In this document: positions 1 to 5,082 of the stretch, piece by piece
Position numbering within the stretch: the first letter of the stretch is position 1
Layout: each line of letters begins with the position of its first letter
Assembly: GCA_003505715.1 (NCBI GenBank)
Contig: DNXU01000360.1
Location: 1-5,894, forward strand
Direction: 5' to 3'
Origin: Cyanobacteria bacterium UBA8803
GTDB taxonomy: Bacteria; Cyanobacteriota; Cyanobacteriia; Cyanobacteriales; Coleofasciculaceae
Length of the DNA: 5,894 nucleotides
The notes under the pieces: generated by a model
The model's input: only the letters and a program-made list of their open reading frames with translations
Database searches by the model: none
What the model was told of the DNA's origin: nothing
Program-made: the position numbers and the translations under genes

Positions 1-69
1 CATCCCCCATCCCTCATCCCTCATCCCTCTTCCTCATCCCTCATCCCTCATCCTTCATCCCTCATCCCT
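1..69. repeat. CATCCCT heptanucleotide tandem array (STRR-like)
   Basis: Ten near-identical units lie head to tail: CATCCCC, CATCCCT three times, a 6-base variant CTTCCT, CATCCCT twice, CATCCTT, then CATCCCT twice, before the sequence decays to CATTTC. The array touches the window edge, so it may continue to the left. Degenerate 7-bp arrays (short tandemly repeated repetitive sequences, STRR) are well known in filamentous cyanobacteria and usually lie between genes, as here. It ends four bases before the stop codon of the minus-strand M48-like gene, so it would form the start of that mRNA's 3' untranslated region, read there as repeated AGGGATG. No open reading frame or spacer structure is associated with it. 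Confidence 0.93.
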
Positions 70-73
70 CATT

Positions 74-2482
74 TCAACTGAGCCAAATTAAATAGGCTCC
101 CCAAAAAGCAGCTGCAAGAGCCAGAAGGGTAAGCCAGATGGGATATTGAGCGTGGCTCATTTTGCCCCCTGGGGTGCGTAGGGTTTCCATATCAATCCAG
201 GGCGTTGCCCCCCGGCGCAACCAGCCGGAAAGAGTTACTTGCTGACCTACTAAATCGCTGGGACGATTCCGGCATAGTAGCAGGTTACCGAAAGGTCCTA
301 AATAGGAAAAGAAGTGAAGTTTTACTAAGCCTGTGGCAGTTTGCAACACTAAATCCTGACCCAGCCAGTTGAGAAGACCGCGACGCCCTAGGAGTTTGCC
401 TGTTAACTGAACTGGCAAACTGTCAGGGGGTAGGGCATGGGAGTTACCAAACAATTCTCCTAAGTTGGGTTGGGTGCGTACTTTGGGCGGCTTGATATCG
501 GGAAAGTAACCATTAATCGAGACCAATATACTCAGACTAAAGGCAATCAGGACACAAGCGTCAAGAAAGGGGTCAGCATTGTGCAGCCAGATCAGCCGCC
601 AAAAGTTTAGCCAGTCACTAATAATGCCAATTAGCCAAAGCAGAACTCTCAGGAGAATGCCCAGTATTAATCCAGACAGGAGGGCACTTTGCGCTAAGGG
701 TAATGCTTTAGGACTTTTCTGTAGTTTGGACAGCCGTGCAGCATTATTGCGAATGGGTGGCACAGGGGTGGGCAAATCGAGTTCGGTGCCTAGAGTCCAG
801 TGGTGGGCGTAGCGATCGCACAAATGCAAGCGCTCGCCCAGAAGGGGATGGGAAGCAGTAACGATTAACCAGTCTCGGTAAGGGTTGGTACAATCCCACT
901 GCAAAACTGCTTCAAAGGAAGTCTGGGGCGAACAGCTGCTCAGGGGTAGTGCTTGTTGGTATCCTACGGGTAGCAATAGGTCGAAGCTTTCTAAAAGTGC
1001 GCTGGTTTGGCTGGAATTTTGGATGTCTTCAGTTATTCCCAGCCCGATTTTCAAGAGGGCACGAGTCAGCGCGTTGGGATTGCCAGTAGTTTCTATGGCA
1101 ATGCGATCGCTATAGTAAATTCTCACCCTGGACAACCACAGCATAGGCCAGCGCAGTAGCCAGTAGGTGGCGTAACTTACTGCTGCGATCGCACTACTAA
1201 TACCCAATACTAGGGGCGGTAAAACTCGCTCCAAAGCTGGGAATTTGCCTTTGCTGCTATTGGCCAAAGATTCTCCGGCTTGAGCAACTTGCCAATAAAT
1301 AAGATAAGGGATTTGAATCGCTAACGTCCCCAAAGACATTAAGATAAAATCCTTGTTGACGATATGTCCCAGTTGTCCGGTGTAAATTGTGGCAATTTCG
1401 TCATCGGCTAGCTGTGCCAACAAGCCCTCACTCACCACAATTCGTGCCGTTCGGGGTAGATTGCCATAGGTTATGGCTATGGGCGCGTCGGTGGGGACAA
1501 TACCTAAGGTCGGTATGGGGAAGCGTCGTTGGCGGCAAAAACGTTGTAGTACTTTCGCTGCTTCTGGAGAACGGGAGGCAAGCTGCATCAAGGATAAGGG
1601 TTGCAGACCGTGAAACTGCCTCAACAATACATCCATTAACCAGGGAGCTGTAACCAGTAAAAGGCCGAGAACGACCCAGAGCGTAGGTGTGGGGTCGCGG
1701 TAGAACAGCTGCAATGGTTGTACAAGAGGCAACTTGACCAAGATGAGGTTGGTGGTTGCCATTAGGAACCGCACCCAGAAACGCAGCAACCAAAAAAAGG
1801 CGATCGCACTAATAACTGCCGCTAACCCTAGGCGTAGTAATTTGGGAGATTTGAGCGGCTGCCAGCGCTCAGCGCGTCCCCGGTTGCGCAATCTAGGACG
1901 ATGGGCAAACAGGGAGGGAGCGGAGGGAGCAGAGTAGGGAATGGGCAGTTGGGATCTATTAGATGGAGTAGGGGTTTCTCGATTAGAAATGGGGCGTTCT
2001 GACCGAGTTTGAGATGCATCTACTCCTGAAAACAGGCGCTTGGCCGAACTCACCAACCGCTGTTTAATGGTGGAGGGTGTTGTCTGTTGGGGTGTTTGGG
2101 GTTGGGCTGTAGTTTGGTTAAAGGGCACAAATCCAGTGGGATCTGATGCCACACCATCGGGCGACGAACTGTCTAAAGGGACAAACCCTGTATGGTCTTG
2201 GCTGGCTGGAAACTCAGCAGTTAAGTTGGCGAGCGTATTGACTGCCCATTCTTTAATCTTGGGATTAGGGTCTTCAGTCAGCCGTTGACAAAGGGTGATC
2301 GCATGAGTGGCATTGCCACTGTTGCGGTAAGCCGTAACTAGACCCATGGCTGCCTGTGAGACTAGGGTTTCATCTAGCTCGATTTCACAGACGCCTTCAA
2401 GGTGAGCGATCGCCAAGGAGTAATCGCCCTGTTCTAGAGCAGCCATACCAGCATCAAGGGAAGGATTGGGAACAGATGCCAT
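74..2482 (-). CDS. M48 (HtpX-like) family membrane protein with degenerate zinc site, probable pseudoprotease
   Basis: This 802-residue, multi-domain membrane protein has about seven hydrophobic segments. Residues 9-90 look like TPR/HEAT-type helical repeats (the ALEQGDYSLAIAHLEG region). Residues 95-210 are a low-complexity Pro/Ser/Thr/Gln linker with two TGFVP motifs (98-102, 116-120). Likely membrane spans lie near 216-240, 265-287, 380-400, 421-447, 598-621, 640-660 and 781-801. The peptidase core spans about 290-560. It shows the M48 landmarks VVSEGLLAQLADDEIATI (349-366), ETTGNPNALTRALLKI (464-479) and ASHPLLGERL (543-552). Active M48 enzymes have HExxH plus a downstream Glu. Here the motif is G369-Q370-L-G-H373, and the position expected for the third ligand (REYxAD) is I455 in RIYYSD, so only one ligand remains. 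Residues 685-772 form a beta-rich domain ending in GWLRRGATPWIDME, which I recognise only as a C-terminal extension. The start ATG lacks a strong Shine-Dalgarno. The fold assignment is confident; loss of activity is inferred. Confidence 0.85.
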   Translation of the reverse strand: MASVPNPSLDAGMAALEQGDYSLAIAHLEGVCEIELDETLVSQAAMGLVTAYRNSGNATHAITLCQRLTEDPNPKIKEWAVNTLANLTAEFPASQDHTGFVPLDSSSPDGVASDPTGFVPFNQTTAQPQTPQQTTPSTIKQRLVSSAKRLFSGVDASQTRSERPISNRETPTPSNRSQLPIPYSAPSAPSLFAHRPRLRNRGRAERWQPLKSPKLLRLGLAAVISAIAFFWLLRFWVRFLMATTNLILVKLPLVQPLQLFYRDPTPTLWVVLGLLLVTAPWLMDVLLRQFHGLQPLSLMQLASRSPEAAKVLQRFCRQRRFPIPTLGIVPTDAPIAITYGNLPRTARIVVSEGLLAQLADDEIATIYTGQLGHIVNKDFILMSLGTLAIQIPYLIYWQVAQAGESLANSSKGKFPALERVLPPLVLGISSAIAAVSYATYWLLRWPMLWLSRVRIYYSDRIAIETTGNPNALTRALLKIGLGITEDIQNSSQTSALLESFDLLLPVGYQQALPLSSCSPQTSFEAVLQWDCTNPYRDWLIVTASHPLLGERLHLCDRYAHHWTLGTELDLPTPVPPIRNNAARLSKLQKSPKALPLAQSALLSGLILGILLRVLLWLIGIISDWLNFWRLIWLHNADPFLDACVLIAFSLSILVSINGYFPDIKPPKVRTQPNLGELFGNSHALPPDSLPVQLTGKLLGRRGLLNWLGQDLVLQTATGLVKLHFFSYLGPFGNLLLCRNRPSDLVGQQVTLSGWLRRGATPWIDMETLRTPGGKMSHAQYPIWLTLLALAAAFWGAYLIWLS
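1118..1378 (-). other. Degenerate M48 metal-binding site (GQLGH ... RIYYSD)
   Basis: Codons at 1364-1378 read GQLGH where M48 peptidases have HExxH: the first metal His is Gly, the catalytic Glu is Gln and the second His is kept. The codon at 1118-1120 is ATT (Ile455), where the motif REYxAD supplies the third metal ligand Glu. The flanking residues (DDEIATIYT before and IVNKDFILMS after the first motif; SRVR before and TTGNPNAL after the second) align well with active relatives. The changes are therefore point substitutions in an intact fold, not a frameshift. Confidence 0.85.
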
Positions 2483-2590
2483 AATCTTTTTCTACCCTGA
2501 TCCTTTAAAGAGACAATACCCCTCCCAGTCTAAAGTAGGGGCTAGAAGGTGTTCATTAAAGTTCCCTGGGATTGGCTAAGACCAGCCTTA

Positions 2591-2632
2591 TTTCCGTAAA
2601 TTTACGGAAACTTCACAGAAAGATTCCGTAAA
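2591..2632. promoter_or_regulatory. Perfect 20-bp palindrome plus third half-site, candidate operator
   Basis: Positions 2591-2610 read TTTCCGTAAATTTACGGAAA, identical to its own reverse complement. A further copy of the half-site TTCCGTAAA lies at 2624-2632, starting 32 bp after the first copy (2592), which is about three helical turns. This arrangement suits a dimeric regulator with cooperative binding. The element lies 109 bp upstream of the M48-like start codon and about 385 bp before the secreted-protein start, so control of the M48-like gene or of a transcript from the small ORF is more likely. The inner GTA-N4-TAC spacing does not match the NtcA site (GTA-N8-TAC). The binding protein is unknown. 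Confidence 0.5.
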
Positions 2633-2695
2633 CTTGATGATTCCTTTACAATAACCAGTTCATCTTCCTAGAGCCTTTGGATATACTCCTATAGA

Positions 2696-2797
2696 GTGAC
2701 TGTTCAGGTTGCCTACCAAAATTTTGATGGTAAGCCCATCTATTGTTATCGGCTAGCACCCCAGAATTGGCAAGTTTGTCAGATTGCTGTGGAATAA
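2696..2797 (+). CDS. Possible 33-residue small protein or gene remnant
   Basis: A GTG-initiated frame reads MTVQVAYQNFDGKPIYCY, continues through RLAPQNWQVCQ and ends IAVE before TAA. The frame is open upstream to a TAG at 2669-2671. The composition is protein-like: balanced, with few rare residues, two Cys and alternating hydrophobic residues. There is no clear Shine-Dalgarno before the GTG and no better start codon. I do not recognise the sequence. It could be a genuine small protein, the tail of a decayed gene, or chance. A hairpin at 2711-2735 overlaps it and argues partly for an RNA-level role instead. Confidence 0.25.
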   Translation: MTVQVAYQNFDGKPIYCYRLAPQNWQVCQIAVE

Positions 2798-2843
2798 ATT
2801 CCTGTCTAAAGCTGATGGCGTTTTAGATTGTCGAGTTTTGCTT

Positions 2844-2879
2844 AGGAGTTCAGTTCAAACTCCTCCTAGAAGGGTTTTT
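2844..2879 (+). terminator. Weak terminator-like hairpin
   Basis: AGGAGTT (2844-2850) and AACTCCT (2858-2864) form a perfect 7-bp stem with a 7-base loop. A run of five T (2875-2879) follows, but only after ten intervening bases, which is too far for a canonical intrinsic terminator. It sits 46 bases after the stop of the possible small ORF and upstream of the secreted-protein promoter, where a terminator would make sense. Confidence 0.3.
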
Positions 2880-2931
2880 ATGGCTTAAATAGCGCAATTA
2901 ACCCCAATTGGTGTGCATTTTGTTTTTAATC

Positions 2932-2961
2932 TTTACACTTCAGAAGCGGTAATTGAATAAT
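2932..2961 (+). promoter_or_regulatory. Likely sigma-70-type promoter of the secreted-protein gene
   Basis: TTTACA (2932-2937, five of six against TTGACA) and AATAAT (2956-2961, five of six against TATAAT) are separated by 18 bp. Transcription would start near 2968, giving a leader of about 28 bases to the ATG at 2996. That placing also disfavours the TTG at 2972 as the start codon. Confidence 0.5.
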
Positions 2962-2995
2962 TCCATAGAAGTTGAATCTTGTAAGAGGTGCTGAG

Positions 2996-3736
2996 ATGCC
3001 CAATATTGCAAATCAATTAATCCTTAAGCTGGCTACTCTATCAGCTATTCTGACTTATTTTTCCTTCAAAACTACCTCAGTATTAGCCTTTACCCTTAAT
3101 GGTAATACTGTCCAAGACATCACTGCCGCAGACATTGGCAAATCATTTACTGTGTCCTTTGGGGGGCAGATAAATGGTATAAATCAAGAAGGTCTGTCTT
3201 CTCAGTCAATATTTAAAATATCAGGATTTCAAACTGTAAATAAAGTTATTGACGGTGTCACCAAGCAAGTTAATCAGGTAACCTTGGACATTATTCTAGG
3301 TAATACATCAAGCAGCAATATTTTATCGAGTAGAACATCAGCTCTAGGATTCAATGTCAGCAATCCTTTATTAGGTGCCACTATTCAGGAAATTGAGGCT
3401 AATACAAAACCACTATTTGCCAACGCTAGTTTAAATAGTAAATTATTTAACGGCAGTGATGCCAATGTTAACTTATGCTTCAGCGATAATAATAACTGTA
3501 GGGGTGGAAAGAGCGGTGGAGTTACAAATGGGAATTCAGGTAGTTTCTCAACATCATTTTATGTAGATAGTTCAGTGAAAAAGATTTCCCTGAGCAACTT
3601 CGGCGTGCGTTATCAGAGCATTGATTTTGCAAATACGAAAACCAAGGAGGATGAAAGCGGCACGGGTTACTCAGTAGAGGTTGCGCCTAAGGGGAGTTAC
3701 ACCTGGATTGGCTCTCAAGATTCCCATCTCTGGTGA
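2996..3736 (+). CDS. Secreted cistern-like PEP-CTERM family protein, C-terminus lost
   Basis: This is a 246-residue exported protein. ATG 2996 is chosen because AGAGG (2984-2988) lies seven bases upstream; an in-frame TTG at 2972 would add eight residues but lacks such a site. Residues 1-31 form a signal peptide (LILKLATLSAILTYF core, cleavage expected after SVLA, before FTLNG). The mature part is Ser/Asn/Gly-rich and beta-like. It has VNLCFSDNNNCRGGKSGG with two Cys (C161, C168) and LSNFGVRYQSIDF (200-212), a pattern I associate with the cyanobacterial 'cistern' PEP-CTERM family. Members normally continue after an SGTG-type segment into VPEP, a membrane helix and a basic tail, recognised by exosortase. 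Here SGTGYSVEVAP is followed only by a short unrelated tail ending DSHLW, with no PEP motif and no helix. The product would be released rather than anchored, or the gene is decaying. Composition is AT-richer than its neighbours. The family name is from memory. Confidence 0.7.
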   Translation: MPNIANQLILKLATLSAILTYFSFKTTSVLAFTLNGNTVQDITAADIGKSFTVSFGGQINGINQEGLSSQSIFKISGFQTVNKVIDGVTKQVNQVTLDIILGNTSSSNILSSRTSALGFNVSNPLLGATIQEIEANTKPLFANASLNSKLFNGSDANVNLCFSDNNNCRGGKSGGVTNGNSGSFSTSFYVDSSVKKISLSNFGVRYQSIDFANTKTKEDESGTGYSVEVAPKGSYTWIGSQDSHLW

Positions 3737-3758
3737 TTATGCCGTCAGGTACATGTAA
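3678..3758 (+). pseudogene. Short out-of-frame coding-like remnant
   Basis: In a frame different from the secreted-protein gene, the sequence after a TAG at 3675-3677 reads LRLRGVTPGLALKIPISGDY and then AVRYM before TAA (3756-3758). It resembles a protein C-terminus and begins where the secreted protein stops resembling its family. It could be the tail of another gene joined to the truncated one, but it is only 26 codons, has no start or ribosome binding site, and may be chance. Confidence 0.2.
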
Positions 3759-3797
3759 AGGCTCTAGAGTAGGGATTAACTTAAGCATTAGGAAGCC

Positions 3798-3828
3798 GTG
3801 GAGAATCCGAGGATAGGATTGCTGCCAC
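3798..3828 (+). repeat. Inverted repeat between the secreted-protein gene and the ligase gene
   Basis: GTGG (3798-3801) and AATCC (3804-3808) pair with GGATT (3816-3820) and CCAC (3825-3828), giving a two-step hairpin with a small internal loop. No T-run follows, so it is not an intrinsic terminator. It is a weak structure of unknown role. Confidence 0.3.
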
Positions 3829-3855
3829 TCCCATACGAGTTGCCGCTCCCGGTAA

Positions 3856-3888
3856 CCAGGTTCCCAAACCTGCAAAGGACATACCTGG
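3856..3888 (+). promoter_or_regulatory. Ligase gene leader: ribosome binding site with competing hairpins
   Basis: The Shine-Dalgarno AAGGA (3875-3879) lies ten bases before ATG 3890 and supports that start. It sits in the loop of a possible 6-bp hairpin, CCAGGT (3856-3861) with ACCTGG (3883-3888). A second hairpin, AGGTT (3858-3862) with AACCT (3867-3871), uses four of the same bases and would leave the site free. The two cannot form together. Both stems are short, so any regulatory role is speculative. Confidence 0.35.
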
Positions 3889-3889
3889 C

Positions 3890-5011
3890 ATGTCATCCCA
3901 GACTGAAGAATTCACAATTGGCGTAGAAGAAGAATATCAAATTATCAACCCAGTGAATCGCGAGCTGCATTCGCGTGTGGAATATATTCTCCCGAAAGCT
4001 CAGAAAGTACTGGGAAAAGAGGTGCAGCCGGAAGCCCAGCGATCGCAGATCGAAATTGGTACGCCCATCTGCCGAACCCTGACGGAGGTGCGCTCGGAAC
4101 TCGTCCGGTTACGGCGCGAAGTGATTGCGGCTGCGGCAAAAGACGGTAACCAAATCGCTGCCGCCGGAACCCACCCCTTCTCCCACTGGGAGGAGCAGCA
4201 ACTCACGCCTAAAGAACGTTACTTGGGGCTAATGCAAGATTATCAACAACTGACCCGAGAGCTGGTCATCTTTGGTTGTCATGTCCATGTGGGGATTAGC
4301 GATCGCGAGTTAGCCATTTACATCATGAATCGTGCCCGCGTTTGGTTAGCACCTCTGCTGGCACTAGCAGCGTCTTCGCCCTTCTGGTTAGGTACGGATA
4401 CAGGCTATGCCAGTTATCGGACTGAAATTTGGACTCGATGGCCCCTATCCGGTTCACCACTCCTGTTTGAGTCATTAGCTGAGTACGAAAGGCTTGTACA
4501 AGCTTTGGTGGCAACAAAAAGTATAGAGGACGCGACCAAGATTTACTGGGACGTGCGTTTGTCAGAACGGTTCCCAACCCTTGAGTTTCGCATCACAGAT
4601 GTGTGTCAGACGGTGGATGAAGCGGTGATGATTGCCGGACTGGTGCGGGCTTTGGTGCGAACCTGTTACCAACAAGCGATGCGGGATGAACCGTTTCCCG
4701 CCGTCCGCCACGAACTCATACGTACTTCTCACTGGCGTGCCGCCCGCTATGGATTAGAAGAGGATTTAATCGACGTGGGTTTGATGAAAGCCGTGCCAGC
4801 GCGTGAGCTAGTTGAGAGTTTCCTCGCCTTCTTGCGTCCATCCTTGGAAGAATATGGCGAATGGGAAGAGATATCCTCTCTGGTACATGAAACCATGCAG
4901 CGTGGAACGGGCGCAACCAGGCAGCGAGAAGTTTACCAGCGCACGGGGCGTTTAGAGGATGTCGTCGATTTAATCGTCCAAGACACAGCAAAAGGGATAG
5001 CTTCAGTATAA
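3890..5011 (+). CDS. ybdK: YbdK-family carboxylate-amine ligase (putative glutamate-cysteine ligase 2)
   Basis: This 373-residue protein has the usual full length for the family and belongs to the GCS2 group of ATP-dependent carboxylate-amine ligases (glutamine synthetase-like fold, cytoplasmic). The family is annotated as gamma-glutamylcysteine ligase, but E. coli YbdK itself is only weakly active, so the true substrate is open. Landmarks in order are FTIGVEEEYQ (8-17, first metal/ATP Glu cluster), SQIEIGTPICR (52-62), GTHPFSHW (93-100), FGCHVHVGISD (128-138), SSPFWLGTDTGYASYRTEIW (162-181), YWDVRLSERFPTLEFRITD (219-237) and AARYGLE (284-290). All expected motifs are intact. It differs from the standard cyanobacterial GshA, which has another N-terminus (I recall it beginning with a SKGFEVE-like motif), so it is probably an additional enzyme. 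The start is supported by AAGGA ten bases upstream. A DUF62-like gene follows 71 bp downstream on the same strand, probably co-transcribed. Confidence 0.92.
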   Translation: MSSQTEEFTIGVEEEYQIINPVNRELHSRVEYILPKAQKVLGKEVQPEAQRSQIEIGTPICRTLTEVRSELVRLRREVIAAAAKDGNQIAAAGTHPFSHWEEQQLTPKERYLGLMQDYQQLTRELVIFGCHVHVGISDRELAIYIMNRARVWLAPLLALAASSPFWLGTDTGYASYRTEIWTRWPLSGSPLLFESLAEYERLVQALVATKSIEDATKIYWDVRLSERFPTLEFRITDVCQTVDEAVMIAGLVRALVRTCYQQAMRDEPFPAVRHELIRTSHWRAARYGLEEDLIDVGLMKAVPARELVESFLAFLRPSLEEYGEWEEISSLVHETMQRGTGATRQREVYQRTGRLEDVVDLIVQDTAKGIASV

Positions 5012-5082
5012 GTAGGAAGGCAGAGGGTTGAAGGGTCTTGGTGTACGCAGTTCATGAGGGGCTACTGAGGGGAAATAAATTT

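Larger units (their letters stand above)
2483..2995. other. AT-rich divergent intergenic region
   Basis: These 513 bases separate the minus-strand M48-like gene from the plus-strand secreted-protein gene. They hold a 20-bp palindrome with a third half-site (2591-2632), a doubtful 33-residue ORF (2696-2797) overlapped by a hairpin (2711-2735), a 7-bp stem with a later T-run (2844-2879), an 8-bp CCAATTGG palindrome (2904-2911) and a likely promoter (2932-2961). A weak 5-bp CCCCT/AGGGG inverted repeat sits at 2519-2541. I see no tRNA or other recognisable structured RNA, no HIP1 site and no convincing larger gene. Promoters for both flanking genes must lie here. Confidence 0.7.

Noticed and set aside
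1..69. CRISPR array
   Set aside because: The repeat unit is only seven bases with no spacers.
1387..1793. Open frames antisense or out of frame within the M48-like gene, including a 121-codon minus-strand frame at 1428-1793 and plus-strand frames
   Set aside because: They overlap a long, well-supported coding frame, have no family-like motifs and no convincing ribosome binding sites. They are by-products of the codon usage of the true gene.
2591..2610. NtcA binding site
   Set aside because: The spacing is GTA-N4-TAC, whereas NtcA sites need GTA-N8-TAC.
2972..2995. TTG start for the secreted-protein gene
   Set aside because: The ATG at 2996 has AGAGG seven bases upstream and places the signal peptide directly at the N-terminus. 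The predicted transcription start near 2968 leaves almost no leader for the TTG.
3798..3828. Intrinsic terminator for the secreted-protein gene
   Set aside because: The hairpin is interrupted and no T-run follows.
3737..3889. Insertion-sequence remnant in the gap after the truncated gene
   Set aside because: Several inverted repeats are present, but there are no matched terminal repeats, no target-site duplication that I can see and no transposase-like frame.
3687..3896. Minus-strand 69-codon frame across the gap before the ligase
   Set aside because: It overlaps the secreted-protein 3' end and the ligase start, has no recognisable motif and no good start context.
4716..4991. Minus-strand open frame of 91 codons inside the ligase gene
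   Set aside because: It is fully contained in the conserved YbdK-family gene and its translation looks like a shadow (rich in Arg, His, Leu and Pro).
5041..5082. In-frame GTG start extending the DUF62-like protein by 14 residues
   Set aside because: The ATG at 5083 has GAGGGG ten bases upstream and starts just before the conserved HIIADYG block, as in family members.
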